Positions 11,045 through 21,905 of a stretch of DNA of 64,000 bases are shown in pieces (within the stretch, counting starts at the first letter, position 1; each line of letters opens with the position of its first letter). The stretch comes from Epiperipatus broadwayi (Eukaryota > Onychophora > Udeonychophora > Euonychophora > Peripatidae). The notes below the pieces were generated by a model. It made no database searches, had not been told where the DNA came from, and saw only the letters and a list, made by a program, of their open reading frames with translations. Location: positions 4,507,594 through 4,571,593 of the forward strand of contig JAQFVV010012416.1 of assembly GCA_028023455.1 (NCBI GenBank), written 5' to 3'. Both the position numbers and the translations under genes were made by a program.

Positions 11045-11938
11045 ATGACAGACAAAAATCAATCATGGCCCTTATTTCCAGGAAGCTGTAAAGTCACCAA
11101 CCAAGACAGCAGTTAGTGGCTGAAGGTGGGGGGTGCTAAAAATCTCCTGAGTGTGGACTCAGGCTGCCATTTGATGATGTCTTTTTATTTAGATACTTAC
11201 AATGGAGATCACTTTCAAGTGAAGGAGCAAGAATTGGAAGAACTGTCTAATATTAAATGGGACATTATTGGACTTTGTGAAGTTAGAAGAAAAGGTGAAA
11301 AGACAGTCGATTTAAAAAGTGGACATGTACTATACTATAAAGGCACAAATATTGGAAATATAAGTGGAGTAGGATTCATTATAAATAACAAAAGAAGAAC
11401 AGCATCGTGGAGATTGATGGTGTATCAGTCAGAGTGGCAAGATTAATTATACAACTTAATAGCAAATATCACATGCAGATAATTCAAGATTATGCCCCAA
11501 CAAGTTCTTGTAGTGATGAAGTAGTAGAAGATTTTTATATGGATGTACAAAAGACTTTTGATCAGAGTAAACAACATTTTAAAATTGTTATGGGAGACTT
11601 TAATGCTAGAATTGATAAACAAATGAAAGATACAAGTGTTGTAGATAATTTTGGTTGTATAATAGAAATGAGAGCGGACATAGGCTTGTGGAGTTTGCAA
11701 AAAAAGATAACTTTATATTATGAATTCCTTTTTTGAGAAAAATGTTAAAAGCAAATGGACATGGAAGCATCCAAATGAAGATACAGCAGAATTAGATTAT
11801 ATTTTGACTAACAGAAAATACGTATTTCAAGATTGTAATGTTCTTAATAAATTTAACAAATTTAACACAGGAAGTGTTAATGCAAAACTAGAGACAAAAA
11901 TTATTAAGCAAAACAATATTTACAGTCGATATTCCTAA
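11045..11938 (+). pseudogene. RTE endonuclease domain (broken)
   Basis: This would be the apurinic-like endonuclease that nicks target DNA. The start is taken as the ATG at 11045 because MTDKNxxWPLFPG is shared with the minus copy. A TAG stop at 11114 interrupts the frame. Visible motifs are the TYNGDHF segment (the minus copy has TYNCRSL), WDIIGLCEVRRKGE with the catalytic Glu, YAPTS, and MGDFNARI with the Asp/Asn pair. The frame changes near 11410 and again near 11720. The late SDHR motif seen in the 40133-43420 copy is replaced by a garbled stretch after NTGS, so a catalytic His is lost. Non-functional. Confidence 0.85.
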
Positions 11939-12096
11939 TCTTCAGAAACATTCTAATGAATTTAAATTAGAACTTACAAATCGGTTTCAAGTATTAGTAG
12001 ATTTTGACATGATTCAGATTTGAATGAAATTAATAAGAAAATAAATGATACACTTTTAAAAACTGAACAAAGATAGCTGGTAGAAAGAAGCAGCAA

Positions 12097-13349
12097 TTGA
12101 CCAATAAAATTTCTACTGAGACTAGAGAATTTATGAAGAAAGGAAGGAATATAAAAATATGTAAAAATGATGCATTAAAAAGGATTGAATACCTCGAATT
12201 TTGTAAAATGGTGTGGAAAAGAGTTGAAAATAATATAAGAAAGTATAACTGTGAACTAGTAAGGAAAGCTGTAGAAGAGAATAAAAGTCTCAAGAGTATA
12301 AAAAAAGATTTTGGTATTAGTAGGAAATTTATATCTGCATTAAGAAAAAAAGATGGAGTTATTACTAAAAAGAGAGATGACATCATGAAATGGGTAGAAG
12401 ATTTCTATCAAGAATTATATAGTAATAAAGAACAAGTACCTCCTATATCTATTATAGCTTCCAAATTGAATTGCCAGAATTTTAAATGAAGAAGTGAAAC
12501 ATGCAATTAAATTTATGAAGAAAGGAAAAGCTCCAGGTAATGATGGAATTATAATTGATATATTAAAAGAAGCAGGTGAAGAAATAGATTTTTTTTTAGC
12601 AAAGTTATATACCAAATGTCTAAATGATAAAGATGTACCAGATGATTGGGAAAATGCAGTATTAATATTAATATTTAAAAAAGGTGATAAAGAAAATATT
12701 AGAAATTACAGACCTATCAGCCTTTTATCAGTTTTATACAAAATTTTTACCAAGATAATTACAACTAGTCTACAGAGAACATTGGATTTTCACCAACCAA
12801 GAGAACAAGCTGGATTTAAAAGTGATTTTAGTACAGTAGATCATATCCAGGTATTGAGAGAAGTTTTAGAAAGGTCAAATGAATATGAATTATCATTATG
12901 TTTTGGATTTGTAGATTATGAAAAGGCATTTGATTCTATAAACATTTCTTCAGTGATTAAAGCATCGGATTATCAAGGTATAGATCCAGGATATTGTCAT
13001 ATTTTAAAGAATATTTATAAAAATGCAACAACAATAATTAATTACATAATGATACTGGGAAAATCAACATTGAGAAGAGTGTAAGATAGGGTGACTCCAT
13101 ATCTCAAAAACTTTTTACAGCAGTGCTGCAAGAAGTATTTAGTGGATTAAAATGGAAATAATGGAAGTAAATGGAGATTATTTAAGTCATTTAGATTTTG
13201 CAGATGATGTAGTTGTTTTTGCAAATAATACTTTAGAGTTGCAGAAAATGTTGCAGAAGTTATCAGATGAAAGTAGGAAAGTAGGACTAAAGATAAATAT
13301 TAACAAGATTAAAGTAATATTCAATGGATTTTCTCAAAATATAAAATAA
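12097..13349 (+). pseudogene. RTE reverse transcriptase domain (broken)
   Basis: It starts with the linker (TNKISTETREFMKK), then RT motifs in order: KAPGNDGIIIDILKEA, ILIFKKGDKENIRNYRPISL, EQAGFKSDFSTVDHIQ, FGFVDYEKAFDS (catalytic Asp of motif A), and after a gap LDFADDVVVF (FADD catalytic motif). Frames change at about 12490 and in the 13084-13152 gap, where a stop follows LRRV. The order and spacing match RTE-clade elements. Sequence flow continues into the C-terminal tail at 13350. It is a dead copy. Confidence 0.88.
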
Positions 13350-13935
13350 AGATTGATTATTATGAATTAGAAGAAGTTAACAGCTATAAATACCTTGGTC
13401 AGATTACTAACACAGATGGAAACATAATGGATAAAATTAATCATAGAATTAAACTTGGAGTGTTTTTGGTAGAAATAACTTGATACTAAAAGGAAATATG
13501 CCTATGTGTTTGAAAAGGAAAGTTTTTAATAAATGTGTTTTATCAGTTCTTACCTATGGATCTGAGACTTGGACACTTAATAGAAGAGCAATACAGAGAC
13601 TTCAGACCACTCAAAGAAGTATGGAGAGATGCATGTTAGGAGTTACAAGAAGAGATTGAAAATGCAATATATGGGTAAGAGAACAAACAGGTGTTACTGA
13701 CCTCATTGACAAAATTAAAAGACTGATGTGGAGTTGGGTTGGACATATTGCTAGAAAAGATAATAATAGATAGACAATTGAAATCTTAAACTGATTTCAA
13801 GAGACTGTAAAAGACCCAGAAAGAGACGACGTGTGAGATGGATGAAATAAGAAAGTGTGCAGGGGTGATATGGAGAAAAGAAGCTAAAGATCAGAGAAGA
13901 TGGATTGAACTTGGAGAGACCTTCATCCTGCAGTG
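13350..13935 (+). pseudogene. RTE C-terminal tail (broken)
   Basis: In mixed frames it continues with YKYLGQI-like, DGNIMDKINHRIKLG, a SETWTLNRRA-like segment, MERCMLGVTRRD-like, QTGVTDLIDKIKRL, then RKCAGVIWRKEAKDQRRWIE and the final FILQWIDIG. Stops and single-base indels occur throughout (for example TGA after the ARRD-like block near 13660). The function of this tail in RTE proteins is not firmly known. The product ends just before the GAT-repeat tail. Confidence 0.8.
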
Positions 13936-14488
13936 GATTGATATTGGTTGATGATGATGATTTTTATAAATATACAATTTTTTCAAAAATTTCATTTCAG
14001 TTCATATGTGCTTAACACTAAAATATTAAGAAATATAAATTTATTATTAATTAAAAACTACTATCATTTTATTATGAATATCTTTATATACTTGTACTTA
14101 TAATTTAGGCATGGTAAAAACAAAGAATGGGTCATGTCAAATTTTTATTCGAGGAAGAGAGTCACAAGCAGGGAGAATGTCAAATTTTCATCTGAGGAAG
14201 GGGATCACAAGTTCAAAAATGTTGGATACCACTGAATTAAGTGATACACCTCTTAATTACAGACTAGGTTATTAGTTTTGTTTAATACAAACATTTTCTA
14301 GCAGTTATTGAGATGTATACTATTGAAGATATGAGAGTTCATATTTCAATAGGAATAAATACTGTTTTAAATTTATGAGTAGCTGAAAAGTTCATGGAAT
14401 TAAAATATTTATTTTTCCCATCTCATTCTTTATCAAATTATATTAACACATTTATATATTTTACTTATATAGTGCAATGTTTTTATAT

Positions 14489-15077
14489 AAATTATAAATA
14501 ATAAGGTAGCTTAAACCATGGCACATGCACTTTACAGATGAAACACTATTTAAACTGAATACTCTCCTTTCCAAACACAAGATAAAATCTTTTTAAAAGA
14601 TAGAATGGATCCACTCTATCTTTTTCACCCAAGCTATATGTATGGGCCGATCTAAAGCATTTGGAACTGAGACAGTGAAGATTTGGATTAATTACTTTAA
14701 ATTACTAATCATATGATTTTTTATTAATGATGCAAAATTTTAGCAATTTATGATATGTCATTATTAGATAGAAACTTAAACATATGTAAACATTTTACTT
14801 ATATAGCGTGATGTTTTTATATAAATTTATAACATGTCATTAATAAACATCATATGATTAGTAATTTAAGGAGATTAATCAAAATCTTCACACTCTCAGT
14901 TTCAAATGCTTCAGATTGGCCCCTACATATAGCTTGGGTGAAAAAGATAGAGTGGATCCATTCTATCTTTTAAAAAGACTTTATCTTATGTTTGGAAAGG
15001 AGAGTATTCAGTTTAAATAGTGTTCCATCTGTAAAGCCCATGTGCCACGGTTTAAGGTATGTTATTATTTATAATTT
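14489..15077. mobile_element. Long inverted-repeat (fold-back/MITE-like) element
   Basis: The arm 14489-14730 pairs with 14837-15077 over about 240 bp, with a spacer of about 106 bp. Shared blocks are ATTATAAATAATA at the tip, TTTACAGATG, GAATACTCTCCTTTCCAAAC, GATAGAATGGATCCACTCTA and TTACTAATCATATGAT. Arm identity is roughly 85-90% by eye. No coding capacity. Confidence 0.85.
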
Positions 15078-15960
15078 AACACATTCAAAATCTTTTTTAT
15101 GCTGCATTTAGCAAGATAGATAGGTATCCCAAATGTTATGCCTAATATAAAAGGTAGTTGCAAATTCACAAATAATTCATTTTTACCCTGGTGTGGGAAT
15201 TTACGATCGATGTGAAGCAGTATTAAATTTTGAATATAGTTATTTTTTTTTTATAGAGGACTTCATAATATTGCACAGTCATAATTTTTGCCACGATTGA
15301 GGCTGACTTATTTCCAAACAAGCTAACTATCCAATATTGATCAGCAAATGGATATCTAGTTGTTTGTAAATAACAAATAAATCAAGAGTTTAAAATTCCT
15401 AAACCTCATTATGCAGCAATTGAACTAGTCTTGATGATTAATGCATTCTTTACTATGTTACTAAGACAAGTAGGTTTTGACATTTCTCACCTCTTATTGT
15501 TTTTGTTTAACCTATTTTTATATGGATAGAAAATATATATTAATATTTATTTTTAAAAGATAAAAAAATACGATTGTTTAAAAAAAAAATGTTTTAAAAT
15601 TCAATATTTTTCTTTTGATACAAGATTTAAAAGAGTTATTGAATAATCAATTTTGTATAAATTGCTTCACTCACATAATTCAATTTATTTCAAAAAATTG
15701 AAAGCATTATAAAAATGTCAAGGTTTTTAATGTTAGTTTAATAAAAAATATATATAATAAATTGAGTTTTCAGTACCGATTGATTGAGCGATGTGTGCGC
15801 AGTTTATCACATTATGATAACATGAATTTATTTAGCACTATTTTCAATGCTTATTTAATTTCTTTTCTTTCAGCAGTAACTCAGTGTAAACATGTTTGCC
15901 ACGTCTATCAAGAGAAGATTATAGTCATATGCATAGTAATAAACATTTATAATAAATGGA
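15078..15960. other. AT-rich stretch, possible old repeat
   Basis: 15319-15470 loosely resembles 48369-48500 (GCTAACTA, AAATGGATATCTA, ACTAGT then TAATGC). No gene is seen. Confidence 0.35.
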
Positions 15961-16179
15961 TGTCTGTTATATCAGAGTGATATTTAAATACTCTCTGTGA
16001 AAATGTAAATGACTTAATTTACATAATCCACTTCCATAACAAAGAATAGAAATCTCTTTATTAGTAATAGTGTGCACTTTATGAGAATTGTATCCCTTTG
16101 ATGAGGAAGTGAATTATGTAAATTAAATCATTTGCATTTTTACAGAGAGCATCTGAATACCACCCTGGTATAACAGACA
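15961..16179. mobile_element. Short MITE-like element with long inverted ends
   Basis: TGTCTGTTATA at the left tip and TATAACAGACA at the right. About 80 bp of the arms pair, including CTCTCTGTGAAAATG and TTAATTTACATAATCCAC. Length about 220 bp. A 72-codon plus frame crosses its left edge and is not a gene. Confidence 0.75.
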
Positions 16180-16773
16180 CCACTTACTATAATTTTATAT
16201 TGCTACGAACATTTCTATATAATAGTTGAAAGCATGCTACGCATATTACTTGTGGATAAAATATAAGCGTTTCTTTATAGACACAGCAAACATGTTTATA
16301 ATGAGTTAGCACTATTTTGAATTTATTTTATTTATAGATTTGTGAGATTCATCTATGGTCTGTGTTTTGAAGTGAATCAGCTAATTACTGTTTTATTACT
16401 GAGAAAAGGAGAAATATCTAGTGTTTAGTTTATTGATGATTCCAAAATGTTAGGATTAAATTAAGCTTTTCTCTATATTCATTTTGTATATAATTATTTT
16501 GAATAACTACAGATATATATAAATCTTTTTAGTAATTCCGGAAAAATAATATTATGAATTCATCATTTATCCTTGATATTATTAGAATTAATATATTATA
16601 TACACGAAAGGAATACCATAACATGTAATTAAATAAAAAGATGTCAAATCTTCACATGCCATTTAAAGAATTTTCTAGATGACTTCATTCTACCAACTAT
16701 TATTCTAAAAACAAATGATATTCATCAACAGAGTGATACTATTCTTGCACAAATACCATCATTATGGTAACAA
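16180..16773. other. AT-rich stretch, no feature seen
   Basis: No recognisable gene or repeat. Confidence 0.55.
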
Positions 16774-16891
16774 TTATTAAAACAGGCAAAACTCTCTATA
16801 TGTATTGCCACTTAGTGCAAGTCAGAGTAATCAATGGTTTCCAGAAGACTTGTGCATACAATCCCCATCTAAGTACCTACTCATCCAATAT

Positions 16892-16936
16892 CCCCAGACT
16901 AGTTTATGACATATGGCATTCATCAGTGAGGAGCCT
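16892..16936 (-). ncRNA. Degenerate F1 hammerhead
   Basis: On the minus strand box 1 CTGATGA and GTC are intact, but box 2 reads TAA instead of GAA and stem II is disrupted. Almost certainly inactive. Confidence 0.4.
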
Positions 16937-17087
16937 TGGATCTGAGAGCAATGCACATAGGTCTTGGATCTAATGTAACCCTCCAGCAAAGGTCACAAGT
17001 CAGAAACTAGTCTGGGGATATTGGATGAGTTGGCACTAGATGCTTGCTTGTGCATAAAATCCTCATCTAGTGCCTACTCATCCAATA

Positions 17088-17130
17088 TCACCAGACTAGT
17101 TTCTGGCTTGTGGCCTTCATCAGTGAAGAG
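17088..17130 (-). ncRNA. Hammerhead ribozyme motif, F1
   Basis: Minus strand: box 1 CTGATGA (17117-17123), stem II GGC/GCC with loop CACAA, GAAAC (17099-17103) and GTC (17094-17096). Stem I pairs 17124-17129 with 17088-17093 except for one T x T mismatch. All core bases are present. The A x A beside stem II is the family feature. Confidence 0.6.
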
Positions 17131-17345
17131 CCTTGGATCTGAGAGCACTGCACCTAAGTCTTGGAATGCCACAAGCAGAAACTAATCGGGGGATATTGGA
17201 TGAGTAGGCACTAGATGGGGATTTTATGCACAAGCCTTTTGTCATCCATTGATTACTCTGGCTTGCACTGAGTGGCAATATGTATAGAGAGTTTTGCATG
17301 TTTTAATAACAGTTAGGAGCAAGCATAAGAAATAGTGACCATGTG

Positions 17346-18079
17346 ATGTTTATTGACTATGGTAACAACATGTCAAGATTGGTTTATTTTTCAGCAGAAT
17401 GATAACGTTTAAAAGTTTAGAAAATCTTTTACTTATTGCTTGAAGATTTGATATTACTTTATTTAATTAACATGGTTGAATTATTTATTTAAATAATTAT
17501 TTCTATATCCAAAAATCTACTTTTAAAAGGGGGGCTTTACACATTTCAGTTTTGCACATTAAGTCATTGCAATCAAAACTGTATAAAGTATATCACTAAT
17601 TTGAATATTCAAGCTTTAACATAAAATTGAATGTCATAGTGATATTTATATAATCACAGTATCGATGAGTTGACAGCATGATAATCATTCATAGGACATC
17701 TGATAATGGGAAGAGCCTGAACACAAATGTTGAAAAATTTTCTAGTTGGGGCATAGGGATTTAATATAGCTTTGAACATGTGTGTACATTGGCATATGAT
17801 TCTTGAATAACAAACTCATGTCTACTGGTTGAAAACCATTTAATCTAATAATGATTTAAATAATAGTCATCACATGACTATCTCTGCTCGCATTTACTTA
17901 AAAATAAATTAAAAGCTTTATAAACACGGCAAGACTTTTAATGTTTGTTTTAAAAAAAGATTATATATACACAAATCTGTAGTGAAAAGGTAGGCAACAA
18001 GATCAATGCTTACAGTGCCAATTGATTGTATTAGGAATACATTCTCTTCCACTCTATTACAGAGTCATCTACAGCAAGC
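17346..18079. other. AT-rich stretch, no gene seen
   Basis: A short GGGG run near 17530. Nothing recognised. Confidence 0.5.
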
Positions 18080-18240
18080 TTGAATTAATGAATACTACTA
18101 AATGTTGACACTACTATATTTATTTTCAGACCTAGTGGAATCATAACTTCATATTTTTTCCCTGATGAAAATCATATGCTGGAAAGTGGTCTGGGGATAT
18201 GAATATGATATAGATAGGATAGCAGTAATGTACATATAAC
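18080..18240 (+). repeat. Diverged F1 fragment
   Basis: Holds CCCTGATGA (18171-18178), GGAAAGTGGTC (18181-18191) and TGGGGATATG, the F1 ribozyme order with altered stem II. The hammerhead boxes CTGATGA, GAA and GTC survive, but stem II and part of stem I do not pair. Confidence 0.5.
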
Positions 18241-18879
18241 AGAAATATCACATAAACTGCCTCTGTTGTAAAATGGAAAAAATTTGCTTTTAGTAATATC
18301 ACCTTTACTTAAATTCTCTTGAAAAAGACATTAGCTACTCATATTTCACCACTCCGTAATCTAAAAATATTTCCATATTACATGTAAAAATAAAGCAAAA
18401 GGGTAGATAAATTAGTCATCAAATAGCTTATTGGAAAGTGAAAACTCCTCCAACAGAAGGTAAGGATTCAAACAGTTTTTCATACATAGATAATAATTTA
18501 TTGACCAATATTAAATGATTAGTTTGATAGCTAAGACCAGCTACATGAAAGAAAAATCCTAACCTGATTAAACATGACAGGCAGTTATGTTCCTGTTACA
18601 CTATGAACTCCTTTAGGCAACTATAAAAATAGTTGATTAAAAAAACCTAATGCACTTAAATATGATTAATTCAAATCATATATTCAATAACATAAATTGT
18701 AAAAATGGAAGCATTTTTCTTTTTTTTGTTGTTTTTGTTAATTGAAAATTGTGGAAATAATTTGATATTTAATTTATTTAGCTCAAATCTTTTTTAAGAT
18801 TTACATAAACTGTCTTATGTAATTAGAGGTATTTAAACTCAGTATTTTTCAGTGTATTCATCCTCCATTCCATCTTAAG
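18241..18879. other. AT-rich stretch, no feature seen
   Basis: T-rich run near 18718-18740. No gene. Confidence 0.5.
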
Positions 18880-19020
18880 CATCTGATACACATGACCACC
18901 TACATGTAAAAAAGATACATAATCCCTAATACACATATTTTGTGCAGAACCAGCACTCATTAAATGTTGGGCCAAATCTTAATTTCCCACACATATATAA
19001 AATCAGTGCTTGGTTTATAT
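18880..19020 (-). repeat. F2-related fragment, decayed
   Basis: Reverse strand contains CACTGATTTTATATATGTG, a GGCCCAAC block, GAGTGCTGGTTCTGCAC, AAAATATGTGTATTAGGGAT and TACATGTAGG. The order matches F2, but both hammerhead boxes are damaged. Confidence 0.5.
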
Positions 19021-19699
19021 TTAGATAACAATTTCTCAAACTTTAATAAACAGGCTTCAGTTTTCTCACTCAACTATTCAACCATCCATTTTATTGAAAA
19101 ACCAATGTTGGAGCATTCAAAGCTCTTATTGGATTTTATGTTGTATAAGCAAATTACACCTGCTTTAGAATTACATAAACCATCTTAGAAATCTCTAGCG
19201 TCATGGATCAGTTTTTTTAAATATGTTTTGTTAAAAGTGATATTAAATTTTGATAATTTAATATGCAAATACATAGGTAGAAAGTAAAAAATACTACAAA
19301 CCATCACATCTAATCTCGTAGAAAAGCCTTCAGCTTTATAGTGGTCTATCAAAACGCTATTTTATCTACATTAATAAACACAGCGTTAAATGTATAAATA
19401 ATATGAAAGCACAAGTAGAGAAGTCGCTTACTGGCCATCAATAAATATATACTCTTATCCTCTCAATATCAGAAATATCATTAAGACCAGGAAATCTGTC
19501 CATTCCTAAATCTTTTGATATTAGAAAATTTTTGCTTACTTGACAAATATTGAAGTGAAAAATTGGAAATCAAATACAAACTGATAATCAATTAACTAAA
19601 AGATAAAGGCATAATCTTATTTTTAACAATGATTTTAATAATGTTCAACCAAAATCAATTAATCATAAATATTTGTTTAGTTGATTACATGTTGTATCT
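19021..19699. other. AT-rich stretch, no gene seen
   Basis: Short frames here show no family resemblance. Confidence 0.5.
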
Positions 19700-20060
19700 T
19701 AAAATTGATGGCATACTAGTAGAGCAGTACAGAGATTTCAATCTACACATTAAAACATGTAGAAATTATACTGGGAGTAACAAAAAGAAATCTAGAAAAA
19801 AGAACAAGTATTATAGATATCATTGAAAGTATTTAAAGATGAAAATGGAATTGGACTAAAAATATTGTTAGAAGAGGTGATAACAGATGAACAGATGACT
19901 TCTATCCAAGATGTTGTAAAAGAACTAGAAAAGATCATATAAAACACGAGGATGAGATAAGAAAATTTGCTTTAGTGTTGTGAGAAGAAAAAATATGGTT
20001 TAAAGAAAATGGATTAAATTTGTAGAGACTGATTCATCAGTCCACTGATAATATTTGAAA
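19700..20060 (+). pseudogene. RTE-like 3' fragment, strongly decayed
   Basis: Begins at AGAGCAGTACAGAGATTTCA (the RRAMQRLQ region of the family) and keeps GGGAGTAACAAAAAGAAA, TGGAATTGGACTAAAAAT, AGAAGAGGTGATAACAGATG, ATGAGATAAGAAAATTTGC and a final TCATCAGTCCACTGATAAT. Many indels and stops. It is older than the other fragments and contains no usable reading frame. Confidence 0.7.
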
Positions 20061-20384
20061 ATGATGTTATTATATAAATGTGAATTCCAAAGTAAACTTA
20101 TAAAAACTTATACGTAAATATTTTAAAAGACATTAAATAATCGGTGTCTATCTATTAATTACATTATTTATTTTATAGTTGTCTAGTTTATAATTAGTAG
20201 CTAAAATGTTATATATAAAGAAAATCTGAAGAAAATCGCAAATATTTATCATACAGATCAACATGAAATAGAAGGATTTTTATGGAGACATATAGAGGAA
20301 AATTCTTAGCTTGAAGATAAATCTTTTCGATTTTTCAGAATTATTAAGATATATGTATATATACGGGTCCACTCACCAAACTAA
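20061..20384. other. AT-rich stretch, no feature seen
   Basis: Nothing recognised. Confidence 0.5.
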
Positions 20385-20392
20385 TTCTAAGA

Positions 20393-20846
20393 CTGAGTTT
20401 CTCAATCCTTTTTTAACTATCACCACCCTAAAGGGGTTTTAGACAAAAAAAAATTGTAATCGTCTCCATGAAACTTCAAAAAAGAAAATACTTTATATTT
20501 ATTCTTTTCATTTAGCCCTTGTAGCCTATGTCATTTTAAAAATACACTGCAGGTGAAAAAAAAAAAAAACTTCAACAAAGAAACAATAAAAATACTAACT
20601 ATCATTTAAAAATCAAAATCAATTAACTGAAACAATTCTTCGGCTAAATAAGAGAATGAATAAACTACATCATTAAGGTAGAAGTAAAAATTATTTGTGT
20701 AGCATTTAAAAAAAAAAAAACATTGGGGTGGCTAGCTAAGCCCCAGTTTTAAAGAACCCCTGATTGTAATCCCGAGATCCCTCCCCCTCTAAAAAATTGA
20801 ATTTTCACCCACAAAGGGGTAATTTCATGGCCATTGAAAATCCCTG
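20393..20846. mobile_element. hAT-type MITE with 8-bp target-site duplication
   Basis: TTCTAAGA flanks the element on both sides (20385-20392 and 20847-20854), and an 8-bp duplication is the hAT signature. The left tip CTGAGTTTCTCAAT and the reverse complement of the right tip CAGGGATTTTCAAT match in about 10 of 14 positions. Inside are CACCACCCTAAAGGGGTTTT at the left and GGGGTGGCTAGCTAAGCCCC at the right, plus A-rich runs. No transposase. It is locally GC-richer than its surroundings. Confidence 0.75.
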
Positions 20847-20854
20847 TTCTAAGA

Positions 20855-21600
20855 ACAACATTTTAAAAGCTTTATTACGTAGTAGTTATGACAATTTAAT
20901 GTTTTATTTAAGGAAGAAGAGAGGGAATTTTTATTTATCTATTTCGCAAATATATGTGGTATATCTCATCATATATAGTAGTAGTATTATGTAATGCTTT
21001 AATAAGATAAATCATTATATCTTCAATAGGAATTAAAGAATTGATCGTTTTTGGTTTTCATTACATTATTATGGATCAATAAATTTATTATGTATAAAAT
21101 ATTATTTAAATCCATTTTTCTTATTGTTCTAAAAATGTTGCTCCAATTATGTTAAAATTATATGTCATAATAACAATTCAAATATTTTTATTTTGTCCAT
21201 ATGTGCATGCATATTAAAAATGTTAAATATGAGTAAAATGATTGTGTATGTCTGTCTATTCGTGTTATTAACATGAAATGTAAATAGATTAGATATATAT
21301 ATAAATTGATTTATGATTGCTATTACGAAAATCAAGAAAATTAATAAATCATTAAAGATTATACTTAATTGTGAAAAATCCACATTTACATAATAGTTTA
21401 CTTAAATTATTTTCATTTCTGGCTTTATACTCATTTAAATTTTTGTTAAATTCTAAAGAGCTTATAATACAGGGGAGAGCATACCCCCCCCCTCATGACT
21501 TATAGGTTAAGTTCAGGTCAGATGAAAGTGTTTCAAATTATAAGTAGGATTTTTCTTTTGGATAAATAGCTATACACAATTCAGCTAACCATTCAATAAT
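20855..21600. other. AT-rich stretch, no gene seen
   Basis: C run at 21484-21492. Nothing else recognised. Confidence 0.5.
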
Positions 21601-21905
21601 TACACAGAAGCTAAACTCTCCATACAGTAATGCCATCAGTGCAAGCCAGAGTAATCAATGGATGCAAGAAAGTTTGTGCATAAAATTCCTATTTAGTACC
21701 TACTCATTCAATATCCCCAGTCTAGTTTTCAGCCTGTAGCTTTCATCAGTGAGGAGCCTTGGATCTGAGATAGGGGTTTTATACACAAACCTTCTTGCAT
21801 TCATTGATTACTCTGACTTGTACTGGTGGAGTTACTGTATGGAGAGTTTAACCTCTGTGTAAACAGCTTGCGTAAGCATAAGAAATTGTGATCATGTGAT
21901 GTTTA
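21601..21905. repeat. F1 head-to-head palindrome
   Basis: A minus F1 piece (21601-21770) is joined to a plus F1 piece (21771-21905). The ends are inverted repeats: ACACAGAAGCTAAACTCTCC and GGAGAGTTTAACCTCTGTGT. The minus hammerhead segment (21714-21760) keeps CTGATGA, but its cleavage triplet is GAC instead of GTC, so it should not cleave. The tail ends GTGATCATGTGATG. Confidence 0.8.

Larger units (their letters stand above)
10731..13960 (+). mobile_element. RTE-like non-LTR retrotransposon, near full length, copy 1
   Basis: About 3.2 kb, the usual RTE length. A 5' UTR of about 310 bp (shared with the minus copies at 43107-43420 and 39300-39665) is followed by one former polyprotein: endonuclease, linker, reverse transcriptase and a conserved C-terminal tail. 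It ends in GAT repeats, and short tandem tails are typical of RTE. The 9-mer ATTTTTATA occurs at 10720-10728 and 13960-13968 and may be the target duplication, but it is AT-rich and weak evidence. At least five frame changes and several stops make the copy non-autonomous. Confidence 0.9.
10545..14243. mobile_element. Possible hAT-derived element split by an RTE insertion
   Basis: The left edge (about 10545-10620) reads GTGCACAACCTGTGGGTCAT followed by GGGGTCATAAAA, close to the common hAT end type (CAGTGGTTCTCAACCTGTGGG). The right edge (about 14200-14243) reads GGGGATCACAAGTTC, then ATGTTGGATACCACTG, which looks like the opposite hAT end. The RTE copy lies between. Removing it leaves roughly 480 bp, a MITE-sized element. 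No 8-bp flanking duplication is obvious, so this is tentative. Confidence 0.4.
16774..17345. repeat. F1 cluster with alternating orientation
   Basis: Four F1 pieces in order minus (16774-16975), plus (16976-17042), minus (17043-17164), plus (17165-17345). The outer ends match each other as inverted repeats: TTAAAACAGGCAAAACTCTC at the left and GAGAGTTTTGCATGTTTTAA at the right. The right edge continues into the family end with GTGACCATGTGATG. A 69-codon frame over the first piece is a repeat artefact. Confidence 0.85.
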
